Shown here piece by piece: positions 11,019 through 24,216 of a stretch of DNA of 64,000 nucleotides. The notes under the pieces are model-generated. The model ran no database searches. It was not told where the DNA came from and was given only the letters and a program-made list of their open reading frames with translations. A program made the position numbers and the translations under genes. The stretch's first letter is position 1; every line of letters begins with the position of its first letter. This stretch comes from Sodiomyces alkalinus F11. Lineage: Eukaryota; Ascomycota; Sordariomycetes; Glomerellales; Plectosphaerellaceae. The stretch spans positions 2,708,252-2,772,251 of the forward strand of contig NW_021167080.1 in assembly GCF_003711515.1 (NCBI RefSeq), given 5' to 3'.

Positions 11019-14000
11019 ATGGAGGTAGCATCACCTCAAAGCCCCAGTCCCAACGGGGCAGCCACCTTCCCTACTGTCGACCCCGAACGAGTGATTGAGC
11101 ATCTCGCCTCCGTGTGCGAGGTAGCTCTCGGCGCCGCCAAATCCGACCTTGAAGCTCCAGGCAGTATGCTGCATAAGAGCCGATATGCCGACACCATTCA
11201 GCGCTGTGCTCGGTTTGCTACGGATCCCCAGCCGGCCTTGTTTGTTCAGAAGGATGTATCACCGTCCCCAAACCAGGAAGGTGATGACGAGTCTGGTATG
11301 TCTTGATGGGCGGCCCCAAATGCTGGAAACTGATCTCTAACGATATCTTTAACCGTGAAGAAACGCCCACGTTCACCTATACCTTGACACACGAAATTTC
11401 GTCTTCAGCTACGACAGTGGCATCACTCGCGATTGTGAAACATCGTCCGCAACCGATCGATCCCGCCGTGCCTTTAACATCCCAGATATCTCTTACGAAT
11501 CTCCCCGGTCCGGCCACCCTTAATGCTACTGTCGGGGAACAGGGCCCTTCTACGTCTGCTTTCGAGGTTCTACACTCTGTCGTTCACAATGCGCTGGCGC
11601 CCTACTTCGATGCCAATACTAGGACGCAACAATCTACCGCCACTACACGGGGCAGAGCGGACGTCGACTCCAAGACCGGTATCCCCGTGACGAAGAAGAG
11701 ATGGAACGATTTGGAGTTGAGTTTGCTGCATCTCCAGCAGAACGTCGAGATACCCGAGGTCTCTCTCAACTTCCACTCGGTAGTCCAGACCGCTCTAAGC
11801 GAGGCCGACGCCCGCCACACGAAACCCACGATCGAGTTCATACCTGGTGGCATTTTGGGCGACAGCCAGTTCCTCAATAACCTGCAGAGCAACGTCAATA
11901 ACTGGATCAAGTCCATCCAAGTCATCACCAAGATGACACGAGACCCCGCGGGCAACTCGCCGCAAGACTTCAAGTTTACGGCGAGCCAGGAAGTCAATTT
12001 CTGGCTATCCATGGAGTCGGCACTTGAGGGCATCGATGCCCAGCTTCGGAGCGATGGGGTGACGCTGACCCTCGACATTCTCAAGAACGCGAAGCGCTTT
12101 CAGGCGACGGTCAGCTTTGTGGCCGACACCGGGCTGAAGGAGGCGGTCGAAAAGGTTCAAAAGTACAATCAGTTGATGCGGGACTTCCCCCTCGATGAGC
12201 TTCTGTCGGCCACCTCCTTGCCGAAACTCCAGGACGCCATCGTGCAGATCTTCAGCCACCTGAACAAGAAGCTGAGGATATGCCCCTACCCGATCCGCCG
12301 AGCCCTTCCTTTGGTGGAAGCCATCTCAGCCGACTTGGATGACGTTCTTCACCGACTTCTTCCCGGCGCGGAGCTGGTCAACCTCGACTATCAGGAATTT
12401 CAGACGATTATGAGATCATGTGGCGAGATCTTCCGAACCTGGGATGACAGCATCAAGGAGTTTACCAACGTCGCTCGCGAAGTGACGCGAAGACGAAATG
12501 AGAGGTTCATTCCCATCAAAGTTAGTCCGCGACATGCTGAGCTGCAAGCCCGTCTCAGCTACGTCAGCAAGTTCCGCGACAACCACGAGCAGCTCCAGCG
12601 TACTATCGTCAACGTACTCGGGCCCAAGGCGACCGTTGGCGGCGTTGTCGAGACGACAGCTTCGAACGGAGCCGTTGTCATGGAAGAGATGGGCGATGTC
12701 GATGCAGTGGAGGAGGTCAAGCAGGCCTGGGAAGCGCTGCGGAACGTCGACCTCCTCGACGTGTCGGCCGAAGGCACCCAGCGGTGGACTCGAGCCGAGA
12801 ACCTCTACAACGAGCGCACCTCCCGCGTAGAGAACTCGATTATTTCCCGCCTACGAGACCGGCTGGCGACCGCAAAGAACGCAAATGAGATGTTTCGGGT
12901 CTTCTCCAAGTTCAACGCCCTGTTCGTGCGACCGAAGATCAGGGGTGCCATTGCCGAGTACCAGAACCAGCTCATAGAGCATGTCAAGCAAGCCATCAAC
13001 AGCCTCCATGAGCGATTCAAGCAGCAGTATGGCCATTCAGAAGCCCATGCCATGGCGCAGCTGCGTGATTTGCCACCCGTGTCCGGCGCCATTATTTGGG
13101 CTCGTCAAATTGAACGCAAACTGGACTGGTATATGAAGAAGGTCGAGGATGTCCTAGGTCCGGACTGGGCGCTCCATGCCGAGGGACAGAAGCTCGAGAA
13201 TGAGAGCAACCTGTTCAGAAAGAAACTGAACACCCGCCCCATTTTCGAGTCCTGGTTAAGCGACGTTCAGCGACGCCAAATCTCCATCTCAGGTCATCTT
13301 TTTGAGATTCGTCGTGTCCGCTCCGCGGGCGGTGCTTTGGAACTCTCGGTCAATTTCGATCCTCAAGTCATCACGCTCTTCAAGGAGACGCGGAACCTGA
13401 CCTGGCAGGAGTATAACATCCCGCACTCCATCAATACTGTCTCCAAGGACGCAAAGCGTGTCTATCCCTTTGCCGTCAGTCTCATGGAGAGCGTCCGCAC
13501 TTTTTCTCAAGTGACGCGGCAAATTTCCCTAATGGGCGAGGAGTCCGCTCTGCTGCACGGGTATCGGAATGATGCTTACGGCCTGGTCTCAAAGGGGGTG
13601 CCGCTTCGGTGGGAGTCGTTTGTGAATACCCATGAGCTCTACTTTCCGGGCAAGTCTAGTGCAATTCTCCCTGCCGCAGCCGAGTACGGCCTCACCGGAC
13701 GCACTGCCGAAAGCAAGCACAGCCTCTTTATCCGCGAGTTCGCTGCTGCAACCTCCCTTCTGCAAACCAAGACTGCAACGCTGGTCTCGATTCACGACAC
13801 TGTTGAGAAGGCCCTGTCAGAGCTGAGCTCTTGCGCCTACGAGGCAGACGCCTTCCATGTGCTTCTTGAGACCATTCAGAAAGCCGTCGACCAGCTAAAC
13901 CTTGAGCAGTATGTCAATCTGCCGTACTGGGTGGAGAACATGAACAGAAAGATCAAGGAAATCCTCCTGTCGCGCTTGCAGTATGCGATCCAGTCCTGGA

Positions 14001-17000
14001 TTGCGGCCTTTGAAGACGAATATCTCGACGACGGCCCCCGCAAGAGAATCAACGAGAACGGCGGAGAGGGGGAGGTTCGCCCGGCGGGTCCGACAATCAA
14101 GCGTCTCGTGCACGAACTGACCATGCGCAACCAAGTAATCTACTTGGACCCCCCCCTGGAGTATGCGCGGGCCAGTTGGTTTGTCCAGCTTCACGACTGG
14201 CTAGGCATTGTCTGCAATTTGAAGAAGATCAAGGCCACCCGCTACCAGATGACGCTCACCATGACGGCCTCTGATGAGCCCCGTTTCGACGACTTGCCCG
14301 GGGAGTGTACCGAGCTGCTCAGTCGCGCCTACGTGTCTGCCGAGAAGAAGCTCCGTGGGCTCAACGCCTATGTCGATAAGTGGCTCCAATTCCAGTCGCT
14401 GTGGGATCTTCAATCGGAACAGGTATATGAGGTCCTTGGCGATCAGCTCTCGCGATGGCTCCAGCTTCTCCAGGAGATCCGGAAGACGCGGCAGACTTTT
14501 GACACGCAGGAAGTCAGCCGACAGTTTGGACATATTACCATTGACTATGACCAAGTCCAAACGCGTGTGAATGCCAAGTACGATCAATGGCAGCACGAGA
14601 TCTTGATGAAGTTTGCTAGCCGCCTCGGCACCCGCATGCGCGAAGTCCACGCAGACGTCGAGAAGGCCCGTCGCGACCTTGAGGTCCCTCGCCTGGATGC
14701 TTCCTCAACGGCCCAGGCCGTCCAGTTTATTACCATTGTTCAGACTTGCAAGCGAAATGTGAAAGCGTGGGCACCGGAGGTCGAGATGTTTCGACAAGGC
14801 CAGTCAACCTTGGTCCGGCAGCGCTACCAGTTCCCCAACGATTGGTTGCACATTGAACAAATAGACAACTCGTGGGCGTCCTTGACCGAGATTCTCGAAA
14901 AGAAGTCGAAGATCGTCCAAGATCAGACCGACGCCCTCCGTGCCAAGATTACCGCTGAAGACAAGCTTGTCAACGACAAGATTGCCGACATAACCGCACA
15001 ATGGAATGAGGAGAAGCCCGTATCCGGCACCGTCAGGCCTGACCACGCCTCCGCGACCCTGGCGTCTTTCGAGTCGAGGATTTCGAGTTTGCAGACCGAG
15101 TCGGAGATGGTGGCCAAAGCCAAGGAAGCCCTTGACCTTCCCGCAACGATGGACAACTCGTTGGCCGCCATCCTTGAAGAGGTCCACGACTTCCAGTCTG
15201 TCTGGTCGAACCTCTCGACGATCTGGGCCAGCCTCAATGAGACCAAGGAGACTCTATGGACTGCCGTGCAGCCACGCAAGGTTCGATCCAAGATTGACGA
15301 TCTCATCAAGAGCACCAAGGACATGCCAAGTCGAATGCGTCAATACGCTGCCTTTGAGCATGTGCAGTCGATACTCCGAGGTTACCTCAAGGTCAACTCG
15401 CTTCTCTCCGATTTGAAGTCTGAGGCCATTCGCGATCGTCACTGGACCAAGATCTACAAGCAGATCCGACCGGGCAAGCGTTACTCCCCGGTGTCTATGA
15501 CCCTCGGCGACGTCTGGGATCTCAATCTTGTTGCCACGGAGGTCATCGTCAAAGATATCATCGCGCAAGCTCAAGGCGAGATGGCCCTGGAAGAGTTCCT
15601 TAAGCAAGTCCGGGAGACATGGAGCAACTACGCGCTGGAGCTCGTCAACTACCAGAACAAGTGCCGCCTTATCCGAGGCTGGGACGACCTGTTCGCCAAG
15701 TGCAGCGAGAACCTGAACTCGCTGCAGGCCATGAAGCACTCTCCTTACTACAAGGAGTTCGAAGAAGAGGCATCCTCCTGGGAGGACAAGCTGAACAGGG
15801 TCCATGTTCTCTTCGATATCTGGATCGATGTCCAGCGCCAGTGGGTCTACCTGGAGGGAGTCTTCACGGGCAATGCCGATATCAAACACTTGCTGCCCAT
15901 CGAGTCCTCGCGATTCCAGAACATCAACAGCGAGTTCTCTACGGTCATGAAGAAGGTCTACAAGCAGCCTTATGTTCTAGACGTTCTCGGCATTCCCAAT
16001 GTCCAAAAATCCCTCGAACGCCTTGCCGAGCTGCTCAACAAGATCCAGAAGGCCCTGGGCGAGTATTTGGAGAAGGAGCGCGTCTCTTTCCCGCGCTTTT
16101 ACTTTGTGGGTGATGAAGATCTTCTCGAGATGATCGGAAACAGCAATGACACCCTCCGCATCGCGAAACATTTCAAGAAGATGTTTGCTGGTCTCTCAGG
16201 GCTCGTGATGGACGACGAGTCGATCATCTCTGGCTTCGCCTCAAACGAGGGTGAGGTGGTTCACCTCAAGAAGGAGATCTCCTTGGCGAAGACTCCTCGC
16301 ATCAACGACTGGTTGGCTCTCCTAGAAAACGGCATGAAGTCGACGCTCGCCGAGCTGCTGGCGGAGGCCGTGGACCAATATACGCCGATTTTTGAGTCAG
16401 GGGAGATTGAGAGGTCGGCGTTGATGGGGTTCATGGAAGCTTTCCCGAGCCAAATCGTCGTACTCGCTACCCAAGTCGCCTGGACGACTGCAGTGGAAAA
16501 GTCTCTTTCCGACAGCGGTTCGACTCTGCCATCGCTGTTTGAGAGGGAAGTCCAGGTGCTTCGGCATCTCGCCGACACGGTTCTGGGCGACCTTGAAGTC
16601 ATCCAACGCAAGAAGTGCGAACAGCTCATTACTGAATGCGTTCACCAACGGGATTGCATTGAGAAGCTCGTTCAGCTGAATGCCAGCTCTCCAACTCACT
16701 ACTTCTGGCTTCTCCAGATGCGCTACGTGTACGCGCCGGAGGGCGACTACTTGCAGCGTCTCCATATCAAGATGGCCAACGCCAAGCTGAATTACGGCTT
16801 CGAGTACCTCGGTGTCCCCGACCGGCTCGTCAGGACGCCCCTCACCGACCGATGCTTCCTCACTCTCACCCAAGCGCTCTGTCAGCGTCTTGGTGGATCG
16901 CCTTACGGCCCTGCTGGTACCGGCAAGACCGAGTCGGTCAAGGCCCTCGGCGTCCAGCTGGGTCGTTTTACCCTTGTCTTCTGCTGCGACGATACATTTG

Positions 17001-20000
17001 ATTTCCAGGCCATGGGCCGCATCTTTCTGGGTATCTGCCAAGTCGGCGCTTGGGGATGCTTCGACGAGTTCAACCGCCTTGAGGAGAGAATCCTCTCTGC
17101 CGTCTCGCAGCAGATTCAGAATATCCAGCTCGGTCTCAAGCAGGGGGCCGAAGATGAGACAGCACAGATCGAGATGGTTGGCCGCCAGCTGCGCGTGAAT
17201 GCCGATACCGGCATTTTCATCACAATGAACCCTGGTTATGCGGGCCGCTCCAACTTGCCAGACAACTTGAAGAAGCTCTTCCGCAGCGTCGCCATGTCGA
17301 AGCCTGACAAGGAACTGATTGCTGAGGTCATGCTGTACTCCCAGGGCTTTAACCAAGCCAAGACGTTGTCTAAGCAGACGGTCCCTTTCTTCGACCAGTG
17401 CTCGCGCAAACTATCCAAACAGGCGCATTACGATTTCGGTCTTCGAGCTCTGAAAAGCGTGCTCGTGAGTTCCGGTGGGCTGAAGCGAGCTCGGTTGACG
17501 ACCGGCGATGGACAGCTGGGTGCCGAGGAGGTTGTCGAGCCAGAGATTATTGTCCAGAGTATCCGCGAGACTATCGCCCCCAAGCTCATCAAATCGGACG
17601 TCGAAATTATGACAACCGTGGAAGAGGCTTGCTTCCCGGGCATTCAGTACGTCCCGGCGAATCTCCAGGCTCTCGAGGATGCCCTTCGCAGCTTCGCCGC
17701 CGAAAGACGGCTGGTTGTCAACGACGTCTGGATGACGAAGGTGTTGCAGCTGTACCAAATCCAGAAGATTCACCACGGTGTCATGATGGTCGGCAACTCC
17801 GGCACGGGCAAGTCCGCTGCCTGGAGGGTCTTGCTGGATGCATTGCAAAAGGTCGAAGGCGTGGAGGGCGTTGCCCATGTCATTGACTCCAAAGTCATGT
17901 CGAAGGAGGCCCTGTACGGCAACCTCGATGCCACTACTCGAGAGTGGACCGACGGGCTGTTCACCAGCATCCTCCGCAAGATTGTCGACAACCTGCGAGG
18001 CGAAGATACCAAGCGCCACTGGATCGTATTTGATGGCGACGTCGACCCCGAATGGGTCGAGAACTTGAACAGCGTACTTGACGACAACAAACTTCTAACC
18101 CTGCCGAACGGCGAACGCCTCAGCTTGCCCTCGAACGTCCGCATCATGTTTGAGGTGGAGACGCTGAAGTATGCTACGTTGGCCACGGTTAGTAGATGCG
18201 GTATGGTTTGGTTCAGCGAAGACACCGTCTCCCCTCTCATGATGGTCGAGAATTATCTCGAAACACTCCGCACGAAGCCGTTGGAGGATCTCGACGAGGA
18301 CAGCGTCGCGACCGCACAGAACCCTGCCAAAGCCCTCGCCGTCCAGGCACAAGTGGCAGATCTCCTCAAGGCGTATCTCACTGGCGACAACTTCATTATT
18401 GCCGCCCTGGATCAGGCTCAGAACTACAATCACATCATGGAGTTTACCGTCGCTCGTGTCCTGGCCACCTTGTTCTCGTTGCTCAACAAAGCAGTGCGCG
18501 ACATGATCGAATACAACGCGCAGCATTCGGACTTCGCGCTGGAGCCGGAGCAGGTCGAGGGCTACGTTTCCAAGAAACTCCTTCTAGCTCTTGTGTGGGC
18601 TTTGACGGGTGATTGTCCGTTGAATGATCGCAAAGCATTCGGTGACGCCCTCTGTGGCCTCGCGAGCTTCGGATCTCCGCCCCTCGATGGCACCAGCTCC
18701 CTCATCGACTTCGACGTTACTTTGCCCAAGGCCGAGTGGTCTCCCTGGCAGAACCAGGTGCCCACAGTCGAAGTCAACACACACTCGATCACCCAGACTG
18801 ATGTGGTTATCCCGACCCTGGATACGATCCGCCATGAGGATGTGCTCTACTCTTGGCTCGCTGAGCACAAGCCTCTCCTGCTTTGTGGTCCTCCGGGCTC
18901 GGGCAAGACCATGACTCTGTTCAGCGCCCTTCGCAAACTGCCCAACATGGAGGTTGTCGGTCTCAACTTCTCCAGTGCCACCACTCCAGACCTCTTGATC
19001 AAGACATTCGAGCAATACTGCGAGTACAAGAAGACCCTGAACGGCGTCATGCTATCGCCGACTCAGATAGGCCGATGGCTCGTCATCTTCTGCGACGAAA
19101 TCAATCTTCCCGCCCCCGACAAGTACGGCACACAGCGCGCCATCTCGTTCCTCCGGCAGCTAGTCGAGCATAACGGTTTCTGGAGGACTTCGGACAAGTC
19201 TTGGGTCACTCTTGACAGGATCCAGTTCGTCGGTGCTTGCAACCCGCCCACGGATGCTGGCCGTACGCCTCTAGGTCAGAGGTTCCTCAGACACGCACCG
19301 CTTATCATGGTCGACTACCCCGGTGAGGTTTCCCTCCAGCAGATTTACGGCACTTTCAACTCGGCCGTGCTCAAGATCATTCCGACTCTTCGCGGCTATG
19401 CCGATCAACTCACCTCTGCCATGGTCAAGTTCTACCTCGCGTCGCAGCAGCGCTTCACTCCCAGAATCCAGCCGCACTACGTCTACAGTCCTCGTGAGCT
19501 CACGCGCTGGGTGCGGGGCATTTATGAAGCAATCCGCCCCCTTGAAACCCTGTCGCTGGAGGGTCTGGTTCGGATCTGGGCCCACGAAGCGTTGCGCCTT
19601 TTCCAGGACCGTCTCGTCGCGGAAGACGAGCGCCAGTGGACCGACCTAATCGTGCGGAAGATTGCTATGGAGTTCTTCCCCACCATCGACGAGGAGAGGG
19701 CCCTTGGCGGCCCCATTCTCTTCTCCAACTGGCTGTCCAAGAACTATGTCCCGGTGGATCGTGAACAGTTGCGAGATTTCGTCAAGGCTCGGCTCAAGAC
19801 CTTCTGCGAGGAAGAGGTCGACGTGCCGCTCATTCTGTTCAACGATGTGCTGGAGCACGTCCTTCGCATTGACCGGGTATTCCGTCAGCCCCAGGGTCAC
19901 CTCATCCTCATCGGCGTCAGCGGCAGCGGAAAGACTACGCTGTCTCGTTTCGTCGCTTGGATGAACGGTCTCAAGGTCTTCCAGATCAAGGTGCACGGCA

Positions 20001-23000
20001 AGTACTCCGCCGAAGACTTCGACGACGACCTCCGGGAGGTTCTCCGTCGCTGCGGTTGCAAGGGCGAGAAGATTTGCTTCATCATGGACGAGTCCAATGT
20101 CCTTGATTCGGGTTTCCTGGAGAGGATGAACACGCTTCTTGCCAACGCGGAGGTCCCCGGTCTCTTCGAGGGCGACGACTTCGCGGCCCTCATGACCGCC
20201 TGCAAGGAAGGTGCCCAGCGTCAGAATCTGCACCTCGACTCGCAGGAGGAGCTCTACAAGTGGTTCACGCAGCAGATCGTCAAGAACCTACACGTTGTCT
20301 TCACGATGAACCCGCCGGAGGATGGTCTGGGCTCCAAGGCGGCCACCAGTCCGGCGCTCTTCAACCGTTGCGTGCTCAACTGGTTCGGCGACTGGTCCGA
20401 TCAAGCTTTGTTCCAGGTCGGCCACGAACTCACTCAGTCGATCGACTTGGACCGGCCGAGCTTCCAAGCACCCGATACCATTCCGGTCGCGTATCGCGGG
20501 CTCAACTTGCCGCCGACGCACAGGGAGTCGGTTGTCAACTCGATGGTGTACATCCACTACTCTCTCCAACGTTTCAATGTCAGGCTGCAGAAGCAGCAGG
20601 GTAAGGTGACCTTCCTGACGCCCAGGCATTTCTTGGACTTCGTCGCCCAGTACGTGAAGCTGTATAACGAGAAGCGCGAGGACTTGGAGGAGCAACAGCG
20701 CCATCTCAACGTCGGCCTGGAGAAGCTCCGAGACACAGTGGACAAGGTACGGGATTTGCGCGCCAGCCTTGCTGAGAAGAAGGCGCAGCTCGAGCAGAAA
20801 GATGCCGAAGCGAACGAGAAGCTCCAGCGCATGGTGGCGGATCAGCGGGAGGCAGAGCAGAGAAAGAATACCTCGCTTGAGATCCAGGCTGCGTTGGAGA
20901 TCCAGGAGGCGGAGGTGGCGTCGCGGAAGAAGATTGTCCTGGAGGATCTTGCCCGGGCGGAGCCCGCTGTGGAGGAGGCCAAGGCCAGCGTGAGCAACAT
21001 TAAGCGGCAGCACCTGACCGAAGTCCGATCCATGGGCAACCCACCCCAGGGTGTCCGCCTGGCTCTAGACTCGGTGTGCACCTTGCTCGGCCACAAGGTC
21101 AACGACTGGAAGTCGATCCAGGCCATTGTCCGAAGAGACGACTTCATCGCCAGCATCGTCAACTATAACAACGAAGGCAAGATGACCAAGGCCTTGCGCA
21201 TGAAGATGCGAAACAATTTCTTGTCCAATCCCGAATTCACGGTTGACAAGGTCGATCGTGCCAGCAAAGCCTGCGGTCCTCTTGTTCAGTGGGTGGAGGC
21301 GCAAGTGACTTACTCGGAGATCCTGGACCGTGTTGGCCCGCTCAGGAACGAGGTCGAGCAGCTCGAGGAACAGGCTCTGCAGACCAAGGCGGAGGCCAAG
21401 GCCGTCGAGAACACCATCAACAACCTGGAGGCCAGCATTGCGACGTATAAGACTGAATATGCGGCGCTCATCAGCGAGACTCAGGCCATCAAGTCGGAGA
21501 TGTCGAGGGTGCAGTTCAAGGTGGACCGAAGTGTCAGGCTTCTCGACAGCCTGTCGTCGGAGAGGGTACGCTGGGAGGACGGAAGCAAGTCCTTCGAGAC
21601 TCAAATCAGCACGCTCGTTGGCGACGTCCTTGTCGCGGCGGCCTTCCTTGCCTACAGCGGGCTGTACGATCAAACGTTCAGGAAGTCCATGATGGACGAC
21701 TGGCTGCACCAGCTCCAGCTCTCCGGGATCCAGTACAAGCCGCATAACCCGGTCACGGAGTATCTCTCGACGGCAGATGAGCGACTCGGCTGGCAGGAAA
21801 ACAGCTTGCCTGTGGACGACTTGTGCACCGAGAACGCCATCGTCCTGAAACGGTTCAACCGCTACCCTCTGATCATCGACCCGTCCGGCAGGGTGACCGA
21901 GTTCCTCCAGAAGGAGAGCAAAGACCGGCGGCTGACGGTCACCAGCTTCCTGGACGACTCGTTCACCAAGCAGCTGGAGAGCTCGCTCCGTTTCGGCAAC
22001 CCCATTCTCATCCAGGACGCGGAGCACCTTGACCCCATCCTCAACCACGTCTTGAATAAGGAGTACCAGAAGACCGGCGGCCGTGTGCTCATCCAGCTTG
22101 GCAAACAGGAGATTGACTTTTCCCCCGCCTTTAAGCTCTATCTCTCGACGCGGGACCCGTCCGCCACGTTCGCGCCAGACATCTGCAGCCGAACCACGTT
22201 CGTCAACTTTACGGTGACGCAGAGCAGTCTGCAAACGCAGTCTCTTAATGATGTCCTCAAATCGGAGAGACCAGACGTCGACGAGCGCCGGTCGAACCTC
22301 ATCAAACTGCAGGGCGAGTTCAAGGTTCATCTTCGACAGCTCGAGAAGCGGCTTCTCCAAGCGCTCAACGAGTCGCGCGGGAACATCCTGGACGACGACA
22401 ACGTCATCGAGACGTTGGAAACGCTCAAGAGGGAAGCTGGGGAGATCTCGGCGAAGATGAGCAACACGGAGGGCGTGATGGCCGAGGTCGAGGAGATCAC
22501 CAATCAGTACAGAATCATCGCCCGGTCCTGCAGCACGGTCTTCGCGGTCCTGGAGCAGCTTCACTATCTCAACCACTTCTACCAGTTCTCGCTCCAGTAT
22601 TTCCTGGACATCTTCCACTCGGTTCTCCGCGGGAATCCCCGCCTTGCCAACGAGACGAACCACAACGTTCGCCGGGATATCATTGTGAAGGACCTGTTCA
22701 TCTCGGCCTACAAACGGACAGCTTTGGGTCTTTTGCAGAAGGACCGTATCACGTTGGCCATGTTGCTCGTCCAAGGGTCCCCGTACCCCATGGACAAGGG
22801 CCTGATCGACGTGATTTTGGACAAGCGCGTCGAGGGAAAGGACCTGTCTACGGAGAATGACGCCAGAGAGGAGGTGTTCGCCAGGGCGGGTCATTTCAGC
22901 GCACTCAAGGGGAAACTGGACAGGGCATCTTCGGCCGATTGGGACAAGTTCCTTTCCGAAGAGCTTGCGGAGAACTTGGTTCCCAAGATCTGGGACGAAG

Positions 23001-24216
23001 GCACGTCCGAGGTTGACCAGACGTTGCTATCGCTCTTGGTGGTCAAGCTCTTCCGGCTCGATCGGTTCGTCCCTGCGGCGGAGCGCTTCGTCGGCCTCGT
23101 GTTCGGCGCCGACCTCCTGGACGTGGTGGAGGATTTGAGGGAGACGGTGACACAGGTTCCGGCTACTAGGCCGGTGGCGCTCGTGTCCAGTCCCGGGTTC
23201 GACGCCAGCTACAAGGTGGATAATCTCGTGGAGAGGATGCAGGTCAAGTGCACCAACATCGCCATGGGCTCGAACGAGGGTCTGGCCAGCGCGGACAAGG
23301 CGGTCAGCAACGCTGCGCAGACGGGGTCCTGGGTTCTGGTCAAGAACGTCCACCTGGCGCCGACGTGGCTGCAGAGCCTCGAGAAGCGGATGGATTCCCT
23401 CAACCCGCACTCGGAGTTCCGGCTGTTCCTCTCCATGGAGTCGAGTCCCAAGATCCCCGTCAACCTGCTCCGGGCCTCACGCGTGCTGATGTACGAGCAA
23501 CCGGCCGGCGTCAGGGCCAACATGAAGGACTCGATGTCATCGTTGTCGACACGGGCCGTCAAGAGCCCTGTAGAGCGTACGAGACTGTACCTCCTCCTTG
23601 CGTTCCTGCATGCGGTCGTGCAGGAACGTCTGCGCTACGCTCCTAATCTTGGCTGGAAGGGCTTCTGGGAGTTCAACGACAGTGACGTACGGTTTTTTTT
23701 TTTGGATCTTTTCTTTTTTATTTTCGTTGCATCTGCTAACACCTGATTTCCGCGCCCCAGTACGAATGCTCTGCTTTCATCATCGATACCTGGGTCGAGA
23801 ACGTGGCCGGCACCCGCACCAACGTCAACCCCCAGAGCATCCCTTGGGACATGATCCGGTATCTGGTGACGGAGACGTACGGCGGCAAGATCGACGACGA
23901 GGCGGACTTTAAGCTCCTGAATCAGCTCGTCCACTCGTTCCTCACGCCGTCGGCGTACGACATCGGACACAAGCTCGTCGAGACGGCGGACGGCTCGGAG
24001 GAGGGCAGCCTCGTGGTCCCCGCCGGGACGACGTTGAAAGAGTTCATGGAGTGGATTCACAAACTGCCGGAGCGCGAGCCTCCCACTTACCTCGGACTTC
24101 CGGCCAATGCGGAGAAGCTGCTTCTGGTGGGCTTGGGCCGCAGCTTGATTGCCAATCTGAAGAAGGTGTTGGATATGCTGGACGAAGGAGAGCAGCTTAT
24201 AGCGGAGGCTGCTTAA
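11019..24216 (+). CDS. nudA: Cytoplasmic dynein heavy chain
   Basis: Minus-end microtubule motor; in filamentous fungi it drives nuclear migration and endosome transport (NUDA in Aspergillus, RO-1 in Neurospora). Three exons: 11019-11295, 11361-23686 and 23761-24216, giving 4352 aa, the usual length. Intron 1 ends in an AAG acceptor with a CTCTAAC branch; intron 2 starts GTACGG followed by a T run. Order: N-terminal tail/linker (1 to about 1850), then AAA1 with GPAGTGKT (about 1941), AAA2 GNSGTGKS (about 2236), AAA3 GPPGSGKT (about 2601) and AAA4 GVSGSGKT (about 2943). The antiparallel coiled-coil stalk follows (about 3190-3480), with the microtubule-binding tip around [14 protein letters not shown] (about 3315), then AAA5/AAA6 and the C-terminal domain. 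All four P-loops are intact and there is no frameshift in 12 kb, so the gene is functional. The exon 2-3 join reads EFNDSD-YECSAF in phase 0. Confidence 0.97.

Noticed and set aside
21065..22894. 609-codon minus-strand frame
   Set aside because: It lies wholly antisense to the dynein heavy chain, whose sense frame is conserved and uninterrupted; GC-rich codon use creates such shadows.
11019..24216. A frameshift or pseudogene in the dynein gene
   Set aside because: The frame is open over 12.3 kb with all four P-loops intact and consistent intron phases.
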